Source of the DNA: Aphrophora alni | Lineage: Eukaryota; Arthropoda; Insecta; Hemiptera; Aphrophoridae | Assembly: GCA_963513935.1 (NCBI GenBank) | Contig: OY740772.1 | Span: 101,327,340-101,391,339, forward strand | Reading direction: 5' to 3' | Length of the DNA stretch: 64,000 nucleotides | Part shown: in pieces, positions 1 to 11,015 of the stretch | Layout: each line of letters opens with the position of its first letter | Position numbering within the stretch: the first letter of the stretch is position 1 | Translations under genes and position numbers: made by a program | The notes under the pieces: model-generated | Told to the model about the DNA's origin: nothing | Seen by the model: the letters and a program-made list of their open reading frames with translations, nothing else | Databases searched by the model: none

Positions 1-345
1 GGTGATTCGACTCATCCGGATCCCGAAACTATACGAATATCACATTTTCTTATGAAGATTATAACTTAGGGTATTTTTTGATAACTTCTTGGGGTTGGTA
101 CCATTACATGTAGAATTGCTGATTGCAAATTTGTATCTAATTTATTGCGTTATAAATTGAATAACACAAAATATGGGCCTATAATCAAAAACATGTTTAA
201 AGTAACCACCATTTTGAGATTTTCTAAACTATTTTTCTTAATTTCAATGGGTTTCTACATCGCAAATAGTCCCTTTTACTAAATTTCATGTTTCTATCTT
301 CTTTTTTTGCAGCCGTTATTTTACAGACGATGACAGAAGTGAGGA
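1..345 (+). repeat. dispersed repeat R2, copy cut by the window edge
   Basis: Copy of the R2 family. The signature is a TATACGAATATCACATTTTC-like block near 33-52, then a stretch ending in a C-rich TTTCATGTTTCTAT block near 285. The same order of blocks recurs at 21650-22215 and 56750-57190, and in reverse at 33000-33450 and 60960-61620. It has no coding potential; the open frame on the minus strand at 224-409 is not conserved between copies. The class of element is unknown. Confidence 0.6.
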
Positions 346-518
346 AGGGTGGACGGAATCTCAAAAAAATTTCGGTTTCCCGAGGAAATGAAACGTGAAG
401 CTCAGTCATTCGACGGAGGCTAATTTTTTGTCCAATTAATAAACATAAAATATATGTCGTATACTGGTTAAGTAACTAGATATGAAGTAAACATTTTAAA
501 TAGATGCGATCAATCAAT

Positions 519-826
519 TGTTAGGTTATTCTTACTTAAAGCCAACAATCTTAAATGTCCTAGTGTACTACCAGTTTCGACATTTAGTTGGTCATCTTCA
601 GGTCCCTGACATCACCTTTCTTTTTACTAACATCCAATTTTGGATTTAATCATTTTTATTTGTTAATTACACTTTGTTTATTGTGTGTTTGTGTACATGT
701 TTGATAAAAAAGAAGAGCAATATCAGGGATCTAAAGATGACCTACTAATAGTCGAAACCGGTAATCCACTAGGACATTTAATGATTGCTGGCATAAGATA
801 AGAATAAGCTAACCTGAAGGTTAACA
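519..826. mobile_element. fold-back element FB-1 with hammerhead-like hairpin motif
   Basis: Two arms of about 95 bp in inverted orientation (about 519-610 and 722-826) flank a spacer of about 115 bp. Both arms contain the block TAAATGTCCTAGTG and, reading outward, a hairpin motif of the form CTGAAGATGAC, loop, GTCGAAAC. No transposase is present. The architecture matches the element at 41526-41776, which carries the same GATGAC...GTCGAAAC motif in an otherwise different arm, so the two are probably related non-autonomous elements. A Penelope-like origin is possible but is inference. Confidence 0.75.
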
Positions 827-1084
827 ACACTATTTGAGACTAGATTAGTAATACCTACTTAAAAAACATACATTTTTGTATTATTCGTAAAAAAGTACCA
901 AATATGTTGTTAAGAAGACCTATTTTCAGTGATGTAAACACTGAAGAGTCCTTCAATGTAAAATAGTTTACTATCATTTTAATAATGTTGCTTTAATTGC
1001 TAAAAGTTTTAAAATCAAATCATTAAAAAGTCCTCAGGTGCGGTGTTTCTAGGGAAACTAATTGAATGAAATTCCCTGCCAACC

Positions 1085-1185
1085 TTTATGGCTCAAAAAT
1101 ATTTTTCGTTGGGTCATCTTTTCCGTAGGGTGATTGATGTGACAGGCCATTACAAAGTATTACCTCAACATTGATGGATTACGTT
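1085..1185. repeat. repeat R5, inverted partner of 35941-36040
   Basis: About 95 bp here are a clear reverse complement of 35941-36040, including the exact block GATGTGACAGGCCATTACAA. The two copies lie 35 kb apart, so this is a dispersed repeat rather than a local hairpin. No coding capacity is visible. Confidence 0.7.
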
Positions 1186-1454
1186 ACGCATTTCATCTGT
1201 CACTTAAAAATATATGTTTTTATTAAAGTATATGAAACTAACATATAGTAGTAGATTAATGATTACATATTAATATTAAAACTTTCAATTACATCGTTTT
1301 ATTATTTGAATAAAGTAAAACATTATAATACTTTTGGTTTTATTGGGGGGGGGCTTTTTTAGTTCATTTAAGGGATTTTTATAGTAGGCTATTTTAAAGT
1401 TACACCAAATATGTTTCTTTGAAGCTGCTCATAGTTTGGTATTGGCTACTCAAC

Positions 1455-2278
1455 AGAAAAATAATAGTACCTTTAAAAGGTTTCTAGTACATCCCTGGCA
1501 AATGTTCCATGAAAAAATTAGTTATTACTATCAGGCGTATCTCTTACCTGTTTTCATGCAACAAGTGCTCGAAAGGCTTTGTGTTTTAGTGATAGGCTAT
1601 ATTCATGAAAAACGTAATGTAAATTGGCACAGTTGTGGTTACTGTACGAATAGAAAATCACATTGTTATGTTGAAGCTCATACACAATGCCCTTAAAAAA
1701 TAAATGTTTGGGCAGGCATATTTAACAACCAGTTGTTTGGACCGTTTGTAATTGAAGAAAACTTGAACACAAAGAAATATTTAGAGATTGCTAACCAGAT
1801 CGAGCCTGCACTCCAAAATATTTTTGGACAGGAGGCAGAAAATATTTGGTTTTTACAAGATGAAGCACCACCAAATAACGGCCGTGATATAAGATAATAC
1901 TTAGACAATGATGGATCCGAGAAGATGGATAGACAGCAGAGGTGCTGTGTAATGTCCGGGAAGGTCTCCTGACTTTAATCCATTACACTATTTATTTTGT
2001 GGTTATATGAAAAAACGTGTTTATGAAATTAAGCCAGCTGACGTCAATGAACTACCTACAGAATAGAATTTTACAAAAGCCTCAATCCATTCCAAGAGAA
2101 TCTTTAGCGAATGCTGTCTCAGTTTTTTCAAACAGCTACCACACTGCCAAACCACCAATTCAAACACTTTTTACATAAAACAGGTAAGAGATACGCAAGT
2201 TAATCATAACCAATTTTGTCATGTAACTTTTGCCAGGGATGTACTAGAAACCTTTTAGAGGTGGTATTATTTTTCTAT
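1455..2278 (+). mobile_element. degenerate Tc1/mariner-superfamily transposon with long terminal inverted repeats
   Basis: Inverted ends of about 113 bp (1455-1567 and 2165-2278) share blocks such as AAAAGGTTTCTAGTACATCC, followed by a GCGTATCTCTTACCTGTTTT block. They enclose the remains of a transposase reading on the plus strand. At 824 bp the element is too short for an intact gene of this class, so the 5' half of the coding region has been deleted. A target-site duplication is not clear. The arrangement fits a dead or non-autonomous derivative. Confidence 0.8.
1722..2177 (+). pseudogene. transposase remnant (DDE, Tc1/mariner superfamily)
   Basis: Conceptual translation across stops and frameshifts gives recognisable pieces in the right order: LFGPFVIEENLNTKKYL, then FLQDEAPPNNGRDIR (the block carrying the second catalytic aspartate), then SPDFNPLHYLFCGYMKKRVYE (the SPDLNPLDY-like block before the last catalytic residue), then SIPRESLANAVSVFSN. 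In-frame stops (after GRDIR), at least one frameshift, and loss of the N-terminal DNA-binding half show it is inactive. The pattern resembles a transposase group that is very common in insects. The assignment to the superfamily is firm; the exact family is not. Confidence 0.8.
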
Positions 2279-2555
2279 TAAATAGACCTTTCCAATGATA
2301 TGTCACAAGATAGGGGTTGCGATTAAAAAATGAAAGTTGACCCTTAGAACCTTAAACATTTTAACCAACTTAAACGGCAGAAAAAGTGTTATAATAGGTT
2401 TGTGGTAAAGGTTTTACGTTGGTATAACAATCTATTTAAATTACATTGAGGTGTATCACGGCTTATTTTACACTCTGAATATTTTAACGTTGCAAATACT
2501 AAATAGCGAGTGAGAAAAGGGGATTAATATTTTTTTTTACAATGTAATATAACAA

Positions 2556-3022
2556 ACAATAATTACAAGTATAATCATGTAAGCTATTTATGCTAAAAAC
2601 CGTAGGTACTTTGTGGTATTACATTTTAAATAAATTAAAACAACAATTTTTTAGTATAAACCATAATATTTTAATTGAAACTTGCCGACCATGGTTTCGC
2701 TAGTTAAAGCATTGTCAAGGACTTATACAAGAATGAAACAAAAAGGTTTTGTAGCCTACACAATATAACAACACAGTATGACAATAGTTGGGTATTTCCC
2801 TTATACGTAAATGAGAAATGTAGAGGAGGGGAGTGGAGAGGAGTGTCAATGACTTGACTTGTTTAATGGTTTTAAAAGTGGGGAATTACTTAAATCTAAT
2901 TGTTCATTTAAAACTACCACATTTTTATTTTTAACTAATCTATTAATATCTAAATTTTCCAGAAGTTTCTAAACAAGTTTCAATTAAAAAATTGTTGTTT
3001 TAATTACAAGTATAATCATGTA
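2556..3022. repeat. interrupted inverted repeat inside a short direct repeat
   Basis: The 32-bp block at 2974-3005 is the reverse complement of 2633-2684, which carries an 18-bp insertion in its middle. Outside them, a 21-22 bp block (AATTACAAGTATAATCATGTAA) occurs in direct orientation near 2561-2582 and 3001-3022. The enclosed 290 bp is non-coding. This may be a degenerate mobile element or a product of a local rearrangement. Confidence 0.55.
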
Positions 3023-3283
3023 ATATGAAAACACATTTTCAACAAGAAAGACGTCCACACATTCTGAATCTATAAATATAATTCAAACCAAAGTTATCAC
3101 ACGTAAGATGTTGAATCTATATTATTAAATTCCGATTCAGAAAACCCTACCCCCTGACTAAATCACGTAGACGCACCTGCCTGGTTCGGGCGCACAAACA
3201 CGATCCTACTTGGTGCACAATTTATGTTGAAAACACGGATTGCTTACTAATGAGGGGAAGGGAAACTGTCAGATTTATATAAA

Positions 3284-3996
3284 GGGTGTCGTCCTACTTG
3301 CGGTCAGTCCTATTTGCGGTCAGTCCTATTTGCGGTCAAGTGTAGTTTTATGAAGGATGATCAAGGTTCTGGAGGTGGAAGGGTTTCCAGTTTGCGGTCA
3401 CATCTTGAGAGATAGTTAATTACTAATCACAAATCAAGTCGTTTGCCATCTTCACGTGTTGGTCTACAGTTCCCGGTTGGCAGAATCCACAGGGATTCTT
3501 ACTTACCAAATTCACTGTTTTGACGAGAGGATAGTCAGTCAGAACGAACAAACGACTCTGTTCACTTAAATAGAGCCTAAAAAAGGGGGAATAATAAACA
3601 AACACTGTATACATATATAAATAGAGAGGGAGAGAGCTACAACAAAAATAGATACTAATATTTATAGAATATACTCTTTCGCATTACAAGCATACTTCGT
3701 ACTAAAGGTTCGCCAGTCCCAGACATTTTTAAAATAAGACTATAGATAAATTTCGATTGACTCAAAAAAACATTGAATTGAATCAAAAAAACAAATGGCA
3801 TACGACGAATTTCGGTAAACGTTTCCCCCACTTCAAATCTTCAACACGACTTTAGGCTCACTATATGGGGTTCAAATATGTGACCGCAAATTGGACAAAT
3901 ATCTTTCGATTAGCCCACGACATTTTTGGGGTGACCGCAAAATGGACGGTTTTACCCTTGACCGCAAATTGGACTGACCGCAAGTTGGATACAACC
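3284..3996. mobile_element. 713-bp non-autonomous DNA transposon with arrayed 16-bp end repeats
   Basis: The ends are inverted: GGGTGTCGTCC at the left and GGATACAACC at the right. The flanks carry an exact 7-bp duplication, ATATAAA (3277-3283 and 3997-4003). A 16-bp unit GTCCTATTTGCGGTCA is tandem three times at 3291-3338 and recurs at 3386-3400. Its reverse complement occurs at 3881-3896, 3932-3947, 3959-3974 and 3975-3990. Four copies per end, pointing inward, look like arrayed transposase binding sites. No transposase is recognisable; a short minus-strand open frame (3423-3614) has no known motif. A strong donor-like GTAAGT lies on the minus strand at 3501-3506. The superfamily is unresolved; a 7-8 bp duplication would be compatible with several cut-and-paste classes. 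Confidence 0.85.
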
Positions 3997-4289
3997 ATAT
4001 AAAGTAGATGGTTTTTAAAATACTAGTATAACACAAAGAAAGGGGCAACTTTGTATTTAGCCAGTAATCGTGGTAATCGTGGAAAAAAAAGTGATTGATC
4101 TTTATATTTCAAGTTTTCAGAAAATCAAAAAAGTTATCTACATGTCGGACGTTCTTCGTCGTTGTTGAACTTTGTCGTCGTGGTATGTATGCAGCTGTTA
4201 GCGGCAACACAAATTAAAATATAAACCGGACATTTGATACAGTTGACTACATTGTGCTCATGTAGAACTTTATCGAAACATAAAAAAAT

Positions 4290-4930
4290 AATAATAATAA
4301 GATTGTCAAAATGGCGACCTTTTCAAGTAGTGTTGTTAATACCGACGTGTGTTGTTCAATTTATAACAAATACAAAATTTCAGATTTCACTCTACGTGCA
4401 CCGATACCAACCCCAGCTCTCTACCATTCCAAATAGCGAAGTTATTGACGAATATGAAATTTCGACCCTGACTCTCCAGGAAATATTCCTATCGTTACGA
4501 GATAAAGTAGAGCCGAGTCGCAGATACGAGAGTAGCGAGCGGAGGCTCTTTCACTTATTTAGGCCTACACTTGCGACCTGCTGTTTGCAGCCGAAAACCC
4601 TTTCTAGATCGATCCATCACGAGTGGTTTTGGCTGCAAACAACAAGAGGCGTCACACACCGACCGAAGCGAATTTAATTTCAATATATACACATCTATGA
4701 GGCTGGCTAGGGTCAAGTACGAGAATTATAAGTTTCAATTAATCTGTGTAACAACTGTTTAAACAAACACACCGTACTGGATAAGACCCCTTGACCTAAC
4801 TATATAATTTAACATTTCCTAATACAGTATCTGCATATTACTTTGTATGATTAAGCTGGGTAGGTACAAGATGGCGCTTGTCAACTTGTCTTATTAGAAT
4901 TAGCTTTGACAATTATAACATAATGATAAT
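4290..4930 (-). repeat. dispersed repeat R2, reverse copy
   Basis: Reverse-oriented copy of R2. It shares AATGGCG near 4311, a GTTATTGACGAATATGAAATT block near 4440 (compare 33150 and 61148), a GTAACAACTGTTTAAA block near 4749, a GGATAAGACCCCTTGA block near 4779, and the GATGGCGCTTGTCAACTTG end near 4870 (compare GATGGCCCCCATTAACTTG near 61572). The 147-residue open frame at 4234-4677 lies inside this repeat, has no motif, and is not conserved in the other copies. Confidence 0.65.
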
Positions 4931-5500
4931 ATTTAACATTTAGTTTGTCTTATTGGATTAGAAGATTAGGGCGACGAGAAAGGACATGAACACAGGAATT
5001 TAAAAAAGTTTATCATGTTAAAAAAAATATTTTACAATGAATGGACAAAACTACGAATAGTTTAGTAATTTTTTGGATAATTGGCGCTGGGCGTACAATT
5101 AATTTGTTTTTCTCCCTTAAACACCTTAACTATCTGTGACGTAATATTACGTCAATAACATGTGTTTTGAAGCTCTAAAAACCTAACAGACAATGGTATG
5201 GTCTTCTCCGACCGAATCTTCTGTGACCGATATTTTCTTCTTCGACCGCTATTAAGACTGAATTCTTCTCTGACCAAAACAGCCGTTAAAAAAAATCTTC
5301 TTCAACCGAGTTTTCTGTTACAGAATTTTTCTCTGACCTGTATAATCTGAATCTCAATCTATATACATATCTGTCATTCAGTATATTCTAATAAAATATA
5401 AATAATTATATAATAAATATCTTGTCTTGTATACAACAGTTATATTTAGAAGTTCTAAGCTCATTTAATAAAATATAAATAAATTATAATAAAAAAATAG
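4931..5500. other. non-coding stretch with degenerate TCTTCT..GACC repeats
   Basis: AT-rich and without genes. Between about 5200 and 5340 the motif TCTTCTC(C/T)GACCG is repeated roughly six times with irregular spacing, which suggests an old, decayed minisatellite. The rest holds only poly-A/T runs and TAATAAAATATAAATAA-like direct repeats near 5390 and 5467. Confidence 0.45.
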
Positions 5501-6640
5501 TTCGAACAATTACAGAGATGAGCTGGGCAGCGGTTTAAGATCCATTTCTAACAAATATTGGCCGTTGGTAAACATTGGACTTTTTCAGAGGTGTTTACCT
5601 TACAATGGTACAAGATTATTTGACCCTTAAAAAGGAAGAAATTAAACTATTCCGAGGAGAAACAATTGATTTAAACAAATAACAGAATGTATACTAAGTA
5701 TTGAAAATTCATTGGATAAATTAAGAAGTGTGACCGTCTCCACTTCTTTTGACCAGCTGGAAGCTCCGGCTGGCTGGAGACCGCGTACACTTAGCCGAAT
5801 CTTGTCAGGATGGGCCAAGGAGTCGGGTTAGGACGCTAATGAACGCACGCAACGCAAGTGAAATTAAATGTTATATTTTATTTTAGTGCCGAATTAAAGA
5901 ACAGAAATTGATTATGATTTATTAAAAAGACATAACGGCAAGATAAAGCCTTAATAGTGGCCGAAAAACATACCGTTGAATTTAACTAGCACGTGGCCGA
6001 AAATGGACTGACCTCGTCCCGTAGCGGTCTTTCTTCTAGCGGCTCTCGGAAAAGACTCTCGGTCGGCTGGCTAGTTCAAGCCTTCCACTCCTCGTCTCTC
6101 CCTCCCTTCTTCTACGTCATATTGCACTGCTCATCAAAATCGCAAGTGCAATTCATATTTTATTATTTAAAAATCCCTTTTCATTACATCCTAATTTATA
6201 ATTATTATGATTTTGGTTTGGTGGGCTCCTTGGCTGGGCCACAGAAGAAAACAAGATTGATTTACATATAGGGGACTTGCTGTTGAACACTTGATTATCT
6301 TTTTATACCTTGTTATATAAAATATGTCCCGATAAACAGCCAAAATATCTCACATACCAAATTTTATTAAAATCGGTAATGGGTTTTAATTGTAGGGTAT
6401 TGCGCATATCAAAGTTGCCAGATAGACAGGCGGACATCATTTCAAAACTATATCTTTTGTACTCACGGGTTCCTCAAGACGGATATATCAAAAAAATTAA
6501 ACATACATTATTTGCCTCATTTTAGTAGAGAAATAAAATCTGAAGTGAAAAATAGAAGAGTGTTGTTGAGGTTCCAAAATAATTCTAATACTTAATTTTT
6601 TTAAATAATATAAAATACATTAACCACGTCTGTGACAAAA
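5501..6640. other. non-coding block with a GC-richer core
   Basis: Two GC-richer patches (about 5735-5835 and 5985-6110) stand out from the surrounding AT-rich DNA but show no reading frame with a recognisable domain. From about 6270 to 6490 the sequence has the style of a retroelement tail (CAAATTTTATTAAAATCGGT, then CAGATAGACAGGCGGAC, then GGTTCCTCAAGACGG). The family is not identified. The open frames at 5993-6271 and 6310-6525 look accidental. Confidence 0.3.
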
Positions 6641-6719
6641 TATTACCTCATTGAATTAACATAGAACGAAGTTCCATTTTGTTTCATTTTAGTTGACGTT
6701 TTAGTTCCAGTTTTCAAAG

Positions 6720-7000
6720 TAATAACGTGTTCCATAGTTGATTGAATTAAAGTTTTTATGTTTCAACACAAGATAACAGCACATGTCGGGAAATAAATTG
6801 ATAAACATATAACTCCGCCCATTCTCTTATCTTGCCACGCCTTCCACGCCATATATGTTTAATATCATGTTATTAGTTTTAAATATTGCCGCTTCGTGTC
6901 AGCACTTGTCAAGTACTAATTTTGATAGTCTGCTAGTTATATTCACATTTTTGCCTTACAAACCAGACTAGTTATTCTTATTTTAGATTACATTTTCCAC
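6720..7000 (-). repeat. repeat module M, inverted copy
   Basis: Reverse-complement copy of the module found at 8440-8720 and 9880-10150. In the minus-strand reading it contains CAAGTGCTG (6900-6908), a GGCGTGG box, AGATAAGAG, GGGCGGAGTT and a second CATGTGCTG (6778-6786) in the same order as the other copies. The order and spacing are conserved better than the DNA between. See 7520-10460 for the tandem pair. Confidence 0.7.
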
Positions 7001-7519
7001 CATCCACCTTATAGGCTATTACTGGCATTGTTGTACAGTGAGATCGCTTTAACCGTGAGAGTAAGAGCCAGAGCTGAGTACCCCCTTCTACACTCTCATA
7101 GAGTAGACTAGCCTACATAAAAATTTCTATGAATATTTATTTCTCTGTTTGTTTTAAGCTGTTTCGGCCAAAGACAGGAACTAATCCTCATAAAGTATAG
7201 GAATAAGGATTTATGAAACTAAATTTATGATGATATTAGTAGTTTTTAAATTTATATTTCCTTACCGGTCACCGAAAACTGTTTAATTTAATTGTATTTT
7301 GTTTCTCATTTTTTGATAGAGAAACTACCCCAAATTATTGAGTTATAAAAAAAGAAAAATGCTTCGAGATGTGGACGAAATATGATACCATTTCTAAGAA
7401 CTTCATTAAAATCGGTCGCCTCATTTGAGTTGTTTTGAAGTCAGTAGCAAATCAGGATCACTCTTTTGTGTGTGTTAAAGGTGGGAGAGCTGTCTTTTCC
7501 TTTTGTTCTTCATAACATT
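7001..7519. other. no gene or clear element
   Basis: AT-rich, non-coding. A short block TTCATTAAAATCGGTCGCCTCATTTGAG near 7402 resembles the tail motif near 6358 and may be an eroded fragment of the same repeat. Nothing else is supported. Confidence 0.4.
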
Positions 7520-8439
7520 TTATTAAAACGTAGGAACCCAAAACTGGTTTAATCTAATTTCCTGACAACATTCTGTATATAATTTGCAATAAATTAAAGG
7601 ATATTGCTAAAAATGTACATCGTTTTTTTATGAACAGTTTGAGTAATTGAAGTAGATTTTTATTTTGTTACAGAAGGTCAAGTTGTATTTAGTTTTATTA
7701 CATGTTCAATGCTATTTCTCTTGTAATAAGACAAATGCGTACGTTACTTTCATGCTTATTTTTCATTGTGAGCTAATTTGTTGTTACAATAAGTTTTACA
7801 ATGTTTATTGTTTATAATTTCTTTGTGTGCAAACTGTTTAATTTTATTTGTATTGAATATAAACGAATCAAATTAAGTTCAATGTTCTGAAATTCTAAAA
7901 CTTTACAAAACGGAGTGGGAAGCAATATCTCTAACTAATTAATACAATTCAAAAGTATTACAGCACATAAACTACAATTAAAGTTGTCAAAAGTTGTTTA
8001 TTAGACTGAGAGATAAGGAAAAAATAAATAAATAAAAAGTTACAAAGTATTCTTCATGTGCTACACTAATTTTTTTTTAGATGGACGAGGGGCTGTCAAA
8101 AAACCTTTTAAAAAAGCCAGAACACTCATTCTATCAACATCATCATGAGCTGTAGCATCGCTTTGTAGCCTATTATTGTTAAGATTTTTCATTATTTATT
8201 TTGTATCATATTTTGTAAATTTATTATTTCAAAAAAAATTAAAGATGGAAGATATCAAGATATACACGGTGATATTTCCAAGAGAGGAAGATATCTCCAA
8301 TTCCAATGGACAATCCGAGGCTGGAATAGGGGGAGGTCCCAACGTTTTCGTCTACTCTCCAGCTTTAGCGATTCTACCGTACAATTCCAGAAGTTGGAAT
8401 AAAGGGAAATGTAAGTAAAGGTAAAAAGAACTGGTCTGG

Positions 8440-8720
8440 TTTGTAAGGCAGCAAGGTGAATTTATTTTAGCAGACATTGAAATTAACTACTCGTCAAGTG
8501 CTGACACAAAGTGGCAATATTTAAAACTAATAATGGAAATAGTGTGAAAGGCGTGGCCAGATAAAAGAGTGGGCGGAGTTGATTTATTTAGTAATGTATT
8601 ATCCGTCAAGTGCTGGTATCTTGTGGAAAATATTTAAAAAAACTATTGTTCAATCAACATATAGTATGGAACAAAATGTTCACGGTTCATTTTCAGTTTT
8701 TTATTGACCACTACTGGACT
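8440..8720 (+). repeat. repeat module M in duplication unit 1
   Basis: Contains CAAGTGCTG at 8495-8503 and again at 8607-8615, each followed by a GTGG-AATATTTAAA-like block. Between them lie GGCGTGGCCAGATAA and GAGTGGGCGGAGTT. These resemble GC-box/KLF and GATA-factor sites, so the module may derive from a promoter or enhancer. That reading is inference; no transcript start is known. Confidence 0.6.
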
Positions 8721-9879
8721 TACATATTTGGTGATCATAACTTTTGATCCATTTTTATTTGGTTTTGGTGATGTGTGTATGAGAATGTTTATTTATCTTT
8801 GCTTCGACAAGTAGTTGGGCAAATCTCTTGTACAAACTATGTGTAGGCCTACTATTTCATGATATATTAGGGAAATTTACTAATTAACTATCGTTAAAAC
8901 AGCACCTAACCACAACAAAGGGAGTTTTATGAAGTCCATATATCGGTTATGTAGACCAAACACAGGTATTTATAGTTCATCTAAGGGTTTTTAATTAAAA
9001 CGCAGGTAAACTCAAAAACCCGATAGAGTTATTTAAATTCTTGACAACCCTTCGTACAGTGTTTGCAATAAATTAAAGGAGTTTGAAATAAAAATTACAT
9101 ATTATTTTTAAGAACAGTTTGAGTAATTGAAGTACAATATATTTTTTTGTTTAAAGGAGGTCGAGTTGTATTTTATTTGTATAAGATTTTCAATGTTATT
9201 TCTCATGTAGTAAGACATTTTGACGTATTTTATTTTCTTGTTTATTTCTCATAGTGAGCTAAATTATTGTTGCTATAAATTTTGCAATCAATATTATTCA
9301 GAATTTTAATGCGTGAAAACTGTGTAATTTGAATTTGTATTGAATGTACAAGCATTAAATAAATTATTCAATGTTGTGAAGTTGTTGTACAATGTTTTAC
9401 ATTGTTTAGAATTTTTTTGTGTGCAAACTGTTTAATTTGAGTTTGTATTGAATATAAACGAATCAAATTAAGTTCGATGTTCTGAAATTCTAAAACTTTA
9501 CAAAACGGAGAAGCAATATTACAACCTAATTAACACAATTAAAAAACAGTAAATCACAGAAACTACAATAAAAATTATGAAAATGGATATTTATTAGAAG
9601 GAATATAATCAATATAAAAAAAAAAATGTGCAACATTTTCATCATGTGCTAAAACGGATTTTTTTGGAGAAGGACGATGGGGGGGTAGACGGTGGAACAA
9701 AATTGAAGAAATTTCCGAGAGAGGAAGATATCTCTGACTCCAACACAAAACAAGGCTGGAGTAGTGGGAGGTCCCAACGCTTTCTTTTACTCTCCAGCTA
9801 AAGCGATTCTACTGTACAACAATTACAGAAGTTGGAATAAAGGGAAATATAGATAAAGGTAAAAAGAACTGGTCTAGTT

Positions 9880-10150
9880 TGAAAGGCAAAGTGAATTTAT
9901 TTTAGCAGACATTGAAATTAACTACTCGACAAGTGCTGACTCAAAGTGGTAATATTTGGAACTAATAACGGAAAATTAAACGTAAATAGTGTGGAAGGCG
10001 TGGCCAGATAAGAGAGTGGGCGGAGTTGATTTATTTAGTAATGCATTATCCGTCAAGTGCTGGTATCTTGTGGAAAATATTAAAAACTATTATTCAATCA
10101 ACATATAGTATGGAACAAAATGTTCACGGTTCATTTTCAGTTTTTTATTG
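9880..10150 (+). repeat. repeat module M in duplication unit 2
   Basis: Same structure as unit 1: CAAGTGCTG at 9930-9938 and 10054-10062, with GGCGTGGCCAGATAAGAGAG and GTGGGCGGAGTT between them. The GC/GATA core is unchanged from unit 1 although the surrounding DNA has many differences. Confidence 0.6.
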
Positions 10151-10460
10151 ACTACTAGTGGACTTACATATTTGGTGATCATAACTTTTGGTTCGTTTTT
10201 AATTTGGTTTTAGTGATTAGTGTACGAGAAAGTTTGTGCAATGTTTTTACACCGTTTATTTATCTTTGCCTCGGCAAGTAGTTTGGTAAATCTATTGTAC
10301 AAACTATGAGTACTAATTCATCTGATAATAAGGGTATTTACCATGACTAATTAACTATTGTTAAAACAACACCTAACCACAACAAAGGGCGTTTTATGAA
10401 GTCCACGTTTGGGTTTTATATGCAGAGCAAATACACGTAATTTGTAGATCATCTAAGTGT

Positions 10461-10859
10461 TTTAAAACCTGATCTAGATATTGATAAAGTGAGTATAACG
10501 CTTTTATGTACCTATTTGAGCTTTATTATTTATTATTTTGAGATGTTAAATTCAACCACAATTATTTAAATTATTAACGATTTTATTAAACAACGAAACG
10601 TTTTATTAATAAGTTAATGTATGCTATCATAATAGTTACCTAACCCCAACATTCAGATTTGTTAAACGTAGTTCCCAAAATTTCGTTTCTTCGGGCCAAC
10701 AGGACAAGTAAATGTTAAACTTTGTTGGTGATCAATAGATGTTATTCAATTTGATACGATTTTACACAAGTTGTCTGAAACTCGTAATTTTGTTGACTTT
10801 TATCAGAACATTCTTGTTAACATGCCTCGTAGTTCCGTATATATTAAAAATCTTCCACT
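10461..10859. other. no gene or clear element
   Basis: AT-rich, non-coding sequence between the tandem duplication and a partial R2 copy. No repeat, RNA gene or reading frame can be supported. Confidence 0.4.
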
Positions 10860-11015
10860 CGTTAGGTTCGTGTTAGTGCCTCGCTCCTAGCGAACCTCAA
10901 AGTCGCACTTACATGAAGGAGTTAACAATCACTATTCTTCTGTTGGTGACTCGGCCCTACCATATCTCGTAACTATACGAACATCACAATATTAGGAAGT
11001 CAGATTTCTAGAGAC
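10860..11015 (+). repeat. dispersed repeat R2, partial copy
   Basis: Carries the block CTCGTAACTATACGAACATCAC near 10965, matching GAAACTATACGAATATCAC at 26 and GTAACTACACGAATATCAT near 21871. Only this central part of R2 is recognisable. Confidence 0.5.

Larger units (their letters stand above)
7520..10460 (+). repeat. tandem duplication of a 1.47-kb unit
   Basis: Unit 1 (about 7520-8990) and unit 2 (about 8993-10460) match along their whole length. Shared blocks in the same order include GCAATAAATTAAAGGA (7588 and 9065), AACAGTTTGAGTAATTGAAGTA (7634 and 9114), GAGAGGAAGATATCTC (8282 and 9718), the M module, TATAGTATGGAACAAAATGTT (8661 and 10104) and CACAACAAAGGG near the end. Unit 1 keeps an 80-codon open frame (8176-8418) ending near a GTAAGT; unit 2 has a frame-breaking change in the same place, so the frame is not maintained. 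The divergence suggests an old duplication. No gene is recognised in it. Confidence 0.85.

Noticed and set aside
1455..2278. Active transposon
   Set aside because: The transposase lacks its N-terminal half and contains stops and a frameshift.
3291..3400. Short tandem repeats considered as a CRISPR array
   Set aside because: 16-bp units without spacers, matched by complementary units at the other end of the same element; context is eukaryotic. They are transposon end repeats.
4234..4677. 147-codon plus-strand open frame, among the longest in the window
   Set aside because: It lies within an R2 copy and is not preserved in the other copies. It shows no domain, and an overlapping frame (4571-4762) is equally open.
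5993..6271. 92-codon plus frame in a GC-richer patch as a gene start
   Set aside because: Low-complexity serine-rich start and hydrophobic AT-rich end, no motif, no splice support.
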